Shown: positions 25,629 to 33,899 of the stretch, piece after piece
Numbering within the stretch: position 1 is the stretch's first letter
How the letters are laid out: the number at the start of each line of letters is the position of its first letter
Assembly (NCBI RefSeq): GCF_014201115.1
Contig: NZ_JACHDO010000001.1
Coordinates: forward strand, 5,766,001-5,830,000
Source of the DNA: Nocardiopsis metallicus
GTDB taxonomy: Bacteria > Actinomycetota > Actinomycetes > Streptosporangiales > Streptosporangiaceae
DNA: 64,000 nt
Direction of reading: 5' to 3'
Notes under the pieces: generated by a model
Told to the model about the DNA's origin: nothing
The model's input: only the letters and a program-made list of their open reading frames with translations
The model's database searches: none
Program-made: the position numbers and the translations under genes

Positions 25629-25683
25629 GGGGTTGTACTGACAATATGAAGCAGTGTCCTCAACTCCACACGCTTGCCAGAGA

Positions 25684-26445
25684 TCAGTGCCAGACACACG
25701 TACGCGGATCGTACGGCGTGTTCCTCACCTGGGCTAGCAGCGGTTGTGCCGGTTCGTAGCCTGGATTGATCTGCCGGGCCAGTACAAGGACGGACACCTG
25801 CTCAGCGCCCGCGTTTTTCAGACTGTGGGTGGCCGACTGTGCCCGCGCGCCACTCACCCACGTGTCGTCGATCAACAACACTGCGGCAGGCCGCCCCTCC
25901 GCAGGAACCAGCGGGGCAGCGGTGAACCATTCGGTGTGAAGCACACGCTGGGAGGGATCTATCCCAGCGTTGAGAGTCAGCGCGGGCCGGGGTATCGGGA
26001 TCATCGGTGAGAGCATTGCTTCGAGAGGGTGTCAGGCCTGAACTCTCTTGGTGCTGGGAACGAAAGCCACGTGGGTGAACCCGGTGATCCCCAAACGATC
26101 CTTCATGCATCCCAGATGTAGGAGGCAGAAGTACCAGAACAGGCACGTCAGACGTAGCTGTGCTTCACGGCGCGGCGGATCGGCCTTGTAAGCCCGCAGA
26201 TCGTGTGCCGCCTGGTTGTGGTGTTGGTAGCCGACCCGATAGGTCAGGGGTGTAACCAGGTCAGCCACTTTTCCTCTGCCCCGATGCGAAGCATCGAGAC
26301 AGTTGCTGCAACGCACCGGGATCGAAGGCACGGCACCGAAGCATTTGGGGCAGACCCCGGATGAACCGGCGAGAACCGGGGTGAGGAACTTGCTCTGCTC
26401 TGCGACCGAGCGCTCCACCACCTCACGAGCGGGGCTACCAGGCAA
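25684..26445 (-). pseudogene. ComF/ShosT-like phosphoribosyltransferase with an in-frame TGA
   Basis: Read across one TGA at 26032-26034, this is a 253-codon ComF-like protein. The N-terminus has a zinc finger (CPKCFGAVPSIPVRCSNC), then YQHHNQAAHDLRAYKADPP, FVPSTKRVQA, the stop, HPLEAMLSP, and finally the PRPP-binding loop LLIDDTWVSGARAQSA. Both halves are in the same frame and nothing else is missing. Related proteins have a glycine just before the HPL segment, so a GGA to TGA change would explain it. It starts inside the last codons of the dprA-like gene (11-base overlap). In the ShosTA toxin-antitoxin/anti-phage pair a phosphoribosyltransferase (ShosT) is the toxin and a DprA-like protein (ShosA) its partner, which is the arrangement here. 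Sequencing error or readthrough remain possible. Confidence 0.8.
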
Positions 26446-27412
26446 ACGCCTCTTCCTTCGTGAGAGAGACGTGCGCGGTGATGTCGGCTGCGGTCGTTGC
26501 CGCGTCGTGGATGCGCTCCTCCACGGTCGTCATCATCTGTTCCATGTTCTCGACTACATGGACACCGGGTCGCTCCGCGAACTCGCGTGCCCACTGGTTT
26601 CTGAGGAGCTCCTGGGGGAAGATCAGCGGTCGACCGTGCTGCAGAGCGTACCGGGCCTGGATTCGGGCTCCGCTGTGCTCGCCAGCCTCAACCACGATGG
26701 TCGCGGCCGCGTAACCGCTCATCACGGCGTTGCGCATGGGGAAGGAAGCCTTGGTCGGTGGGGCATCGGGCAGGAACTGCGACAGGAGCAGACCGCGATG
26801 GGCGACCTCGTCCTGAAGCTCCTTGTGCTGGCGTGGGTAGTGCCGGTTGATTCCCGTACCGATGACCGCGACGGTGCGTCCGCCGCAGTCCAGCGCGGCC
26901 CGGTGCGCGGCAGCGTCCACTCCCTCAGCGAGCCCGCTGACCACCGTCACCTTCATTGACCCCAGGCGCGAAGCGATGCTGTAGGCCATGCGCAATCCGT
27001 GCTCCGAAGCTTTGCGCGAGCCCACCACAGCGATGGCTCGCGTGTCCGGTTGAAGCTGTCCCCGGGCGAAAACCAACGGCGGCATTTCGTGGATGTCGCG
27101 CAACTGGCTGGGATAGTCGGGATCCAGGAAGGAAAGCACCTGCGTTCCTTCACTGCGGCAGGAAGCGATCATCTTCTGGGCTTGGATGACTTCAGGTGCC
27201 TCATCGACCAGGTCCGGAAACAGGGTGTCGTGACCGAGCCGGTTCTGAAGTACAGAGATCGCGCTTCCGGACTCCATCGCTTCGTCGGCGATCACCGACC
27301 ACCGCGCGTCCTGGCGCAGCAGCAGAGCGAGCATCGCGGTTCGCTCGTCGATGGAGTGCATGTCATCGATCTTAGAAGCTGGCCTGTTGCCGCCCAACTC
27401 TGGCATGGTCAC
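26435..27412 (-). CDS. DprA/Smf-like protein, ShosA-like
   Basis: A 325-residue protein with the DprA Rossmann-like domain: FLDPDYPSQLRDI, then PPLVFARGQL, VVGSRKASEHGLRMAYSIAS, VVSGLAEGVDAAAHRAAL and VVEAGEHSGARIQARYALQH. Housekeeping DprA loads RecA on single-stranded DNA. This copy lacks the usual winged-helix C-terminus, lies in an accessory region, and is coupled to a phosphoribosyltransferase-like gene, all of which fit the ShosA partner of ShosTA. I kept the GTG at 27412; a later in-frame ATG (MHSIDERTAML) is possible. Confidence 0.8.
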   Translation of the reverse strand: MTMPELGGNRPASKIDDMHSIDERTAMLALLLRQDARWSVIADEAMESGSAISVLQNRLGHDTLFPDLVDEAPEVIQAQKMIASCRSEGTQVLSFLDPDYPSQLRDIHEMPPLVFARGQLQPDTRAIAVVGSRKASEHGLRMAYSIASRLGSMKVTVVSGLAEGVDAAAHRAALDCGGRTVAVIGTGINRHYPRQHKELQDEVAHRGLLLSQFLPDAPPTKASFPMRNAVMSGYAAATIVVEAGEHSGARIQARYALQHGRPLIFPQELLRNQWAREFAERPGVHVVENMEQMMTTVEERIHDAATTAADITAHVSLTKEEAFAW

Positions 27413-27810
27413 GAACTTCCTCGGGTCGTGTCGGGACTCCGCATCATTGGTGCGTACGGTGTTCGCTTTTCATTGCATGCGCGGCTGCGACATTAGGGAG
27501 TGCGTTTGTGCGCATGGGAGGTGTTGTCACGTCCCCGACGCGCCGTCGGCTCGCGGTTCACGATCGTGATCGGGCGAACCAGCTCAGGAGCGAGCGCGTG
27601 CAGTCTTCCGCCATCGGCAGACAGGGGGCCTGGCCATGCGCGCACTCCAGGTTCAGAGGAAAACGTGCCGAATCCCTGGCCAGCTACGGTCACCAGAGCT
27701 TGTTTCTCGCCGAGTCAGCACCGGAGGTGCGTGCGCGTGGGAAAGCCATCAGGACAGTATGGCCCCGGTTGCCTGCCGGGGCCATACAGGCGAGCCCGCC
27801 CGAGGCAGGG

Positions 27811-28065
27811 CTGCCGATCCCGGAGCACGTCCTGTGCCCGTTGCTCTACAAACAGTGGAACCTGACCATCGAGGGCGTCGCTCCCCACGAGATCTACGTG
27901 GCCCGGCGCCCTTTCGACTGGACGGGTGACGGTGACCGTTGGGAGCGGATCACCGCGCCTACGCGACGCGGACTCCTCCGGTTGCTCGGGCACCGCCTCC
28001 AGGGGACCGACCCGACCGACGCCTCATCAGCCAGGGATGCCTGTGTTCTGCTGCGAATCCTGTAG
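27811..28065 (+). pseudogene. 3' fragment of a paralogue of the gene at 38939
   Basis: About 68 codons (LPIPEHVLCPLLYKQWNLTI to LLRLLGHRLQGTDPTD) match the C-terminal 70 residues of the protein encoded at 38939-39454 nearly residue for residue. The upstream part of that protein is absent; instead the frame runs back into unrelated DNA. Just upstream, 27683-27735 resembles the DNA at 35785-35835. I read this as the broken end of a duplicated locus. No start codon with a binding site is present. Confidence 0.75.
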
Positions 28066-28105
28066 TGAAGGCAGGGGTATCCGTGATTGAAGGTCCCCGC
28101 AGAAG

Positions 28106-29179
28106 TCAGGGGATTCCTTGCGGGACGGGAACGTTCGCGGTCAGGTCTGCGATGTAGGACCGACTCGCGCTCCAGGGGGTCAGTTCCACACCGAAGGAGC
28201 TTTTCCCACCGTCGAGCAGGTGGACGAGCTTTCCGGACACGTGGACCACGTCACCGGAGCGGAACGCCCCGGTGTAAGCGCCCAGGTAGGAGCGCAGATA
28301 GCGAACCCTACTGGCGAAGGTCTGCGGGTCGTCCACGGTCGCGCTGAGGACCCTTTCCACGTTGATCTCGTAGAGAGCGGGGGTGGAAACCCCCTCGGAG
28401 TGATCGGTGACCGTCGCCAAGAGCGTGATCTCACCGATCTCCTTTGCCTGAAGCCCGTGCAGGGGTCCGGCGTCATCCTCTCGAAGAGGCTCACAGTTGA
28501 TATGCGCGCCGGATCCGGTAGTGAGGCCCTGGAGCTTGCGTTGCTCTTGTTTGAGGAGTGTGTCGAAGCCGCTGCCTTCCATGTACTTCGCCCTGCGCAG
28601 GTAGAGAAGAGTTTGGTTCTCTCCCGCATAGGGTTGGATCAGATTTGAGGAGCCGAAGAGTTTCCGTGCCGCTCGGTATCCCTCTTTCCCGTAGCAGACG
28701 AGGTCGGTGTCCGATCGTTTATTCGCGCATCCCACCAGGAAGGATCCGGTGACGCCGAACAGGTCGAGCTGTTGCCGTTGGTCGAGGTGTCGGGCGATCG
28801 CGAGGAGATCCCTTCCCACGGAAAGATTCTCGTAGTCTCTTGGTTCGACCAGCAGTGCGCGTAAGGTCTCGCGTGCCGAGTAGTGGTGGGCCACGTGGCT
28901 ACGTGGTACCCCTGTGATGACACATCCCAACATCTCGGAGTACACGTAGCACTCGGGTCGGTCAGCCAGGATGCCGAACGACTTGGAGACCACGCTGTTC
29001 TGGCGGTAGCTACGGCCGAAGAGGCTCCGATCGCCGCGCGCGTCAGGGTAGTACTTCACGTAGCCGAGGTGGTGGGATTCGGGGTGGGAGTCTCCGATGA
29101 CCTTGAAGATCATCCCGTCCTTGTCGAGAAGGTAGTCACGGTCGCGGATGGGGTTTTCCCGACGTGTCTTCGAACTCAC
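28106..29179 (-). CDS. Archaeal-type nucleotidyltransferase (Pol beta superfamily)
   Basis: A 357-residue protein. The catalytic signature GSFLVGCANKRSDTDLVCYG at mid-length is the G-S-x(n)-D-x-D of the minimal nucleotidyltransferase fold. An N-terminal region (RDRDYLLDKDGMIFKVIGDS, HPESHHLGYVKYYPD) precedes it and resembles archaeal proteins annotated as DNA polymerase beta domain. The C-terminal 110 residues (VRYLRSYLGAYTGAFRSGDV) are beta-rich and may bind nucleic acid. The GTG at 29179 lies 44 bases inside the end of the kinase gene, so it belongs to that operon. Its target nucleotide or acceptor is unknown. ISAs1 insertion upstream may have cut its transcription. Confidence 0.7.
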   Translation of the reverse strand: MSSKTRRENPIRDRDYLLDKDGMIFKVIGDSHPESHHLGYVKYYPDARGDRSLFGRSYRQNSVVSKSFGILADRPECYVYSEMLGCVITGVPRSHVAHHYSARETLRALLVEPRDYENLSVGRDLLAIARHLDQRQQLDLFGVTGSFLVGCANKRSDTDLVCYGKEGYRAARKLFGSSNLIQPYAGENQTLLYLRRAKYMEGSGFDTLLKQEQRKLQGLTTGSGAHINCEPLREDDAGPLHGLQAKEIGEITLLATVTDHSEGVSTPALYEINVERVLSATVDDPQTFASRVRYLRSYLGAYTGAFRSGDVVHVSGKLVHLLDGGKSSFGVELTPWSASRSYIADLTANVPVPQGIP

Positions 29180-29811
29180 TGAGCTTTGGGAAAAGTCCGG
29201 TGTCAATCGTTCGGGACTTCGCATACTCATCGACTCCCAACGTGAAAAGCTTCCTTCGGTAGAGCCATTTCCTCTGCTTGTCCGGGCGGGTGCCCTGTCC
29301 CGGTTTCGGTCGCATAAGAGCGAGGAAGAAGAAGCATTTGACCAGCAGGAAGTCACCCAGATAGAGGCTCAGCGCCTGCCCGGAAAGGCTCTTGGCCACC
29401 TCGTCCAGAGCGCTGACGTAGCGGAGACGTTGCTCGGGGCTGAAGCAGGGCTCCGGCAAAGTCAGGTCTGTAGGAGTCTGAGTGGGCGAGCCTCGTCGCG
29501 GATCATGTGACGGTTGGCCTGGGCGATGTTGTCGAACCCGGCTGCTCGCAGCAGTCCGATCGCGGTGTTGCGCAGGGTCGCCATGACCTGGGGAGCGCTG
29601 CCCGTGCGCACTTGGGAGCGGTCCTCGTCGTAGGTCACATCCCGCACGTGATGGAGCTTGTTCTCGATCCCCCAGTGCTGGCGCACCCACCCGGACAGCA
29701 CCAACGCAGGAGCAACGCGGTGGTCGGCCGAGGTGATCAGGTTGATCTTGCTTCGGTTCGGTGGACAGGTGTCCGCTTTCGGATACTTTGTCATTGAACG
29801 AGGAGATTGAA

Positions 29812-30099
29812 GTGCCCAAGACCCGCCCTGCGTACCCGCCGGAGTACCGCGATCAGATCATCGCGCTGGCCCGCTCCGGCCGTAGCCCCGAGGACCTGGC
29901 AGCTGAGTTCGAACCCTCGGCCCAGACGATCCGCACCTGGATCAATCAGGCCAAGATCGACTCCGGCCAGGCAGAGGGCACCACCAGCGATGACAAGGCC
30001 GAACTGGCCCGCCTTCGCCGAGAGAACGCCCAGCTGCGCGAAGAGCGCGAGATCCTGCGCAAGGCCACGGCTTTCTTCGTCCGGGAGACCAGTCGGTGA
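29812..30099 (+). CDS. IS3-family transposase OrfA
   Basis: A 95-residue HTH protein (YPPEYRDQIIALARSGRSPE, then TIRTWINQAK) with a leucine-zipper helix ending RLRRENAQLREEREILRKAT, as usual for IS3 OrfA. The GTG at 29812 follows GAGGAG. The stop overlaps the orfB GTG by 4 bases, so OrfB is made by coupling or by frameshifting into an OrfAB fusion; an A-rich slippery run is not evident. Confidence 0.93.
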   Translation: MPKTRPAYPPEYRDQIIALARSGRSPEDLAAEFEPSAQTIRTWINQAKIDSGQAEGTTSDDKAELARLRRENAQLREEREILRKATAFFVRETSR

Positions 30100-31010
30100 T
30101 GTTCCGGCTGATCGACGAAGAAAAGACACGCCACTCCGTCTCCCTGATGTCCCGGCTGCTCGGCGTATCGCGGCAGGGCTACTACAAACACCACCACCGA
30201 ATCCAGGACGGCCCCACGGCCAAGGAACGCTCCGACGCTGACCTGTCCGAGCGCATCCAGGGCCACCACGAGCGCTCCCGCGGCACCTACGGCTCCCCCA
30301 GGCTCCAGGCCGACCTGGCCGAGCTCGACGGCATCCGCGCTGGACGCAACCGCATCACCCGGCTGATGCGCCGCCAGGGCCTGGTCGGGGTCCACCGCCG
30401 CACCGGCCGCAAAAGCCTGACCTCCCAGGACCGGATGGCCACAGCCCCACCGGATCTGGTCGGTCGTGACTTCACCGCCCATGCCCCCAACACCAAGTGG
30501 AGCGCGGACATCACCTACGTGCCCACCGACCAGGGGTGGGTGTACCTGGCGGTGGTGATGGACCTGTTCTCGCGCCGCATCGTGGGCTGGGCGATGGCCC
30601 CTCACATGCGCGCCGATCTGGTCTGCGACGCGCTGGCCATGGCGGTGACCGCCCGCCGTCCCGGTCCGGGGCTGATCCATCACTCGGACAAGGGATCGCA
30701 ATACACCAGTCTGGCCTTTGGTCGCCGCTGCGAAGAGGCAGGGATCGCTCCCTCGACGGGGCGGACGGGGTCGTGTTACGACAACGCCGTCACCGAGAGC
30801 TTCTTCGCGTCGTTGGAGACCGAGTTGATCGACCGCACCCGTTTCGCCACCAGGGCGGATGCGGAGCGGGAGGTGTTCTCCTATATCGAGGGGTTCTACA
30901 ACCCCTGGCGGCGGCATTCGGCCAATGGTCAGCTCAGCCCGGCTGAGTATGAACGTCGCCACACCGAAGTTGCTCAAGACAGGCTTGCGGCGCTGTCTCA
31001 GGCCGCGTAA
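30096..31010 (+). CDS. IS3-family transposase OrfB (integrase-like)
   Basis: A 304-residue DDE integrase. After the HTH_21-type region (GTYGSPRLQADLAELDGIRA) comes the catalytic core: TKWSADITYVPTDQGWVYLA, GLIHHSDKGSQYTSLAFGRR and SCYDNAVTESFFASLETELI, giving the D-D-E triad with the 35-residue spacing, followed by FYNPWRRHSANGQLSPAEYE. It is complete, so this element could still move. Confidence 0.95.
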   Translation: MMFRLIDEEKTRHSVSLMSRLLGVSRQGYYKHHHRIQDGPTAKERSDADLSERIQGHHERSRGTYGSPRLQADLAELDGIRAGRNRITRLMRRQGLVGVHRRTGRKSLTSQDRMATAPPDLVGRDFTAHAPNTKWSADITYVPTDQGWVYLAVVMDLFSRRIVGWAMAPHMRADLVCDALAMAVTARRPGPGLIHHSDKGSQYTSLAFGRRCEEAGIAPSTGRTGSCYDNAVTESFFASLETELIDRTRFATRADAEREVFSYIEGFYNPWRRHSANGQLSPAEYERRHTEVAQDRLAALSQAA

Positions 31011-32678
31011 AACCCCAGCTCACAGGTGTCTACCGAACTGAAGCAACATCAGGTAGACGACCTCCACGCTCTTGCGTTTGGGTGAGCCCTTGGACTTCTT
31101 GCGCCAGGTGGTGCGGCGTAGCTGGGCGATCTGAGCGGCGCCTTCGAAGGTGACCCATGCCGGGACCTGGGCGGTCTTGATGGTGCGGGTCTCTTTGCGG
31201 CCGTGCCCGGTATCGCGTGTGGTGTGTACGGGCACGTGCTTCCACGGCACCTTCTTGAGCTGGGCGTACAGGTTTTTGTTGTTGGCCTTGACTGTGAAGA
31301 CGTAGTGGGCGCCCCCGGTCCGGATGGTGGTAGCGGTGTCGGTCTGGGTGTGCATCGCGTCAAGGGTGACGACCGCTCCGTCGATGTCCAGGAGGCCGAG
31401 CAGGTCCCGCACGGCGGGAATCTCGTTGCTTTTGGCGTCCACCGCGACCTGGCCCAGGGTGGTGGTGCCGCACAAGGCGGCGACCAGGTGCGGTGCCCGT
31501 TCGGTTCCGGTACGGGCACCGCGCAGGGTCTTGCCGTCCAAGGAGATGACCCGCAGCCCGTTGACCACCATCAGGCGGGTGGCGGCCCAAGCGCCCAGCA
31601 CCTGATCGAGCAGGTCGGCGTCCAAGCGGGCGAAGGTGCGGCGAAAGGTCGCCTCGTCGGCGGCTCCCCGGAGCATGCCCAGGGCGGTGAGGGTGTGGGT
31701 GGTGGTCTCGGCGGCCCACTGGCCGATCGCGGTGAACCCTTTGGCTCCGGCCAGGGTCGCGCAGACGGCCACGGCGATCAGCGCGGCCAGGGTGTGGCGT
31801 CGTCCGCGGGGTTTGCGTGGGTCGGGCACACCTTGAAGGACCTGGATCAGGTGATCCTGGCGGGAGACGGGCTCGACGATGAGCTCGCCGGGGTGAGACG
31901 ATGACATTCGCGGGCGTGTTCCTCGGTTGGGCGAAAGCGTGAAGAACTTCCATCCAACCGGGTCGGACACGCCCGCTTCTGCTTGTTCGCCCTACGAAGA
32001 CGCAGGTCACATCCCTACAACCCGACTTTGCCGGAGCCCTGGGGGCTGAAGGCGTAACCTCTGCCGCCGCCTTTGAACGCCGCGATGTCGAGCATCGGGT
32101 AGACGTCGTACCCCAAGGGTGCTGGTGCGTGGTGCTGCCAGTCGATGACCGTGTCGTCGAAGACGTTGGGCAGTCCGTAGTCCAGGTGGCTGTGGCACAT
32201 GGGCACTTCCGACAGCCGGTCCACGGCCTGGTCGATGAGGGAGTGCACGACAGGTGTGTCCAGGTCCGGGTTCTCAGTGAAAACGACGGCGGTGAACCCC
32301 GCGTCCGAGAACCAACGACGAAGAGAGACCTCATCAGTGGGGAGCGGGTTTCGGGCCTGGGCTTGGAGCAGTTTCGCGGAGATCTCGGCAGCCCGGTCGA
32401 CCAGAGCATCGCCCACCCTGCCGTTGCTCGCCCGCCCTTGTTCCAGGGCGAGTTCATGTAGCGTGCGTTGGCCAGCACTGGGCTCGATGAAGTAGTTCAG
32501 CGTGCCGTCTGTGCCGCTCTGGGTTGGTTGAGGGACCGGAAAGCCGAGTTCTGAGAGCAGGCTCTGGTGCCCTGACTCCTCTGTGACCTCGGAGCCGCCG
32601 GTTCGTTTGAAGTACTGCCCGTCAGCTGAGCGCCAGACCGCACCGGCTGAGGCGGTCCGATCCTTCACCAGCTCCCAT

Positions 32679-33806
32679 TCAGACACGCGACATCAGCCTC
32701 TCGTGCCTGTTCAGCGCGGCAGCCAGAAGGTGTTTGTCCATCACCCAGTCAGGGTCTCCCATCGTGATCTTCTCCCGAAGGCGCTCTGCGGTTTCATCCT
32801 GGTCGATCCGGGGTTCGGCGCGCCTGACCTTGAGGAAGTACTTCACCAAAGCGGGTAGCTGTCCGGGGTGGGTTCGGTTCTTGTTCCGTAGCGCGAGTAG
32901 GGGGAGGAACCAGGACTCGAAGACACGGCGGTCGCTGTCATCGGCGCGGTGGAAGTCGTAGACGCGCTGGAGCGCTGGCACCGCGTCGTAGGGAACGCGC
33001 CCATGAAGCGCGTACCGCAATCTGTGTCCGTGATGATCGACGAATCCGCTTGCGTAGGCCGCGATGTGAACGAGGGCGTTCGGGGTCACGGTCATGGCAG
33101 CCAGTTCCGCACCTTGCCGCTGCGTAGCAAAGAGAGCGGTCACGTGGAGACCGGTCCGTGGATCGAGGACGTGACCGCGCAGGCCGAGAGCGTCCAGGTG
33201 GACGCCATGCGACCGAGGCCGGGAGAGCAATAGGCGGTGGGGGACGTGGCGGCTGATCTCATCCAGGTGGTGCTGACGCCGCCGGTTGCGCATGTGCAGA
33301 AGCTCAGAAGCCGACGTGGCTTGCCCAGCACCGTTGTCCTTGATGAGGTGACGGGTTGACCGAACCCGCAGACATTCATTCGTGCATGAGGTGCATCGTC
33401 TGGCGCCGAGCCCGACCGTGTGCCCGCATCCCGCGCACTCTTGAACATTCGCTGCGCCGATGCGCAGCACCCCGTTGGCCAGGTGCTCGTCGACGATGGT
33501 CAACGCCAGCTCAGCGACACCGGGGTCGGCGTCGGTGATAACTGATGTGGGCTGGGGCATGCCGGGCCCGTACTTGTCGGTCAGGCGCGCGTGCTCGAAC
33601 GCGGCTCGCGGAGGAGCATGGGGACGATCCTGGGTGCGGTAGCGAATGTCGCCGGAGAGTGTGGCGGTGTTCCACAGGTGCGGAACCTCGGGTCGGCCGA
33701 GAACGCTGTTCAGGGCTGAGGCGAGCCTGATCCCCACAGCTTTGCCAGGGGCGTTGCGGAACGTGAAGTCACCGTTCTGGACGGGGCCGTTGAGGAACAG
33801 GACCAC
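32679..33806 (-). CDS. Zinc-knuckle protein, first gene of the kinase/NTase operon
   Basis: A 375-residue protein I do not recognise. The N-terminus VLFLNGPVQNGDFTFRNAPG and the later LLSRPRSHGVHLDALGLRGH are weakly reminiscent of class I tRNA synthetases (P-x-x-NGD; S-R...G), with a CAGCGHTVGLGARRCTSC zinc knuckle between them as in MetRS. No HIGH or KMSKS motif is visible, so it would not be a functional synthetase. I chose the GTG at 33806, seven bases after GGAGGGG; an ATG at 33824 precedes that site. It overlaps the kinase gene by 8 bases, so the operon is tightly coupled. Confidence 0.55.
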   Translation of the reverse strand: MVLFLNGPVQNGDFTFRNAPGKAVGIRLASALNSVLGRPEVPHLWNTATLSGDIRYRTQDRPHAPPRAAFEHARLTDKYGPGMPQPTSVITDADPGVAELALTIVDEHLANGVLRIGAANVQECAGCGHTVGLGARRCTSCTNECLRVRSTRHLIKDNGAGQATSASELLHMRNRRRQHHLDEISRHVPHRLLLSRPRSHGVHLDALGLRGHVLDPRTGLHVTALFATQRQGAELAAMTVTPNALVHIAAYASGFVDHHGHRLRYALHGRVPYDAVPALQRVYDFHRADDSDRRVFESWFLPLLALRNKNRTHPGQLPALVKYFLKVRRAEPRIDQDETAERLREKITMGDPDWVMDKHLLAAALNRHERLMSRV

Positions 33807-33841
33807 GTGCACCCCTCCCGACATAAGATTTGACTAAAGTA

Positions 33842-33871
33842 AGACTAATCTTGGACTTGATCGAAAGTCAA
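33842..33871 (-). promoter_or_regulatory. Promoter of the zinc-knuckle/kinase/NTase operon
   Basis: On the minus strand, -35 TTGACT (33866-33871), 18-bp spacer and -10 TAGTCT (33842-33847). The plus strand reads GACTAAAGTAAGACTAA across the -10 and start, a direct repeat of GACTAA with an 11-base period. Related AGTC/GACT repeats occur in the promoter of the neighbouring XRE gene. Confidence 0.5.
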
Positions 33872-33899
33872 TGGAGCGCGTGCGTCGGGTATCGAGCGG

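Larger units (their letters stand above)
29743..31051 (+). mobile_element. IS3-family element nested in ISAs1
   Basis: A 1309-bp element with 25-bp terminal repeats, TGATCTTGCTTCGGTTCGG at the left and TGATGTTGCTTCAGTTCGG at the right complement (followed by TGGACA and TAGACA), and a 3-bp target duplication GGT (29740-29742 and 31052-31054). It carries complete orfA and orfB. Removal restores the ISAs1 transposase frame, so it arrived after ISAs1. Confidence 0.93.
29462..31907 (-). pseudogene. ISAs1-family transposase, split by IS3
   Basis: Joining complement(29462-29742, 31055-31907) restores a 377-residue transposase with no frame change. The N-terminal part carries DPRKPRGRRHTLAALIAVAV and the strand with the first Asp, VISLDGKTLRGAR, then VTLDAMHTQTDTATTI. 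The C-terminal part has VRQHWGIENKLHHVRDVTYD with the catalytic Glu. The IS3 element separates the second Asp from the Glu, so no active enzyme is made. The start is taken at MSSSHPGELIVEP (31907). Confidence 0.9.
29446..32041 (-). mobile_element. ISAs1-family element, interrupted by an IS3 element
   Basis: Perfect 18-bp terminal inverted repeats (CAGGGCTCCGGCAAAGTC and complement) lie at 29446 and 32041. They are bordered by identical 10-bp target duplications GGGGCTGAAG at 29436-29445 and 32042-32051. Without the nested IS3 and its 3-bp duplication, the element is 1284 bp, within the ISAs1 range. It inserted into the kinase gene. Confidence 0.93.
29136..32686 (-). pseudogene. APH-like kinase gene split by ISAs1
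   Basis: The gene is complement(29136-29445, 32052-32686) once the ISAs1 element and one copy of the GGGGCTGAAG duplication are removed. That gives 945 bases, an exact 315 codons, with a continuous frame (GGGRGYAF-SPEQRLRYVS). The protein begins SEWELVKDRTASAGAVWRSA and contains the aminoglycoside-phosphotransferase-like active site CHSHLDYGLPNVFDDTVIDW, with the catalytic HxDxxxxN and a final Asp. The C-terminal 100 residues are helical (LYLGDFLLVKCFFFLAL). Substrate unknown. As it stands the N-terminal half ends shortly inside the IS, before the helical C-terminus, so it is probably inactive. Confidence 0.8.

Noticed and set aside
29136..29819. A 227-codon frame that would join IS3, ISAs1 and kinase-end sequence as one protein
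   Set aside because: It crosses IS boundaries; only the last 103 codons belong to a real gene, the C-terminus of the kinase.
31360..32478. A 372-codon minus-strand frame overlapping the ISAs1 end and the kinase gene
   Set aside because: It is out of frame with both the transposase and the kinase, which have recognisable motifs; it is a shadow.
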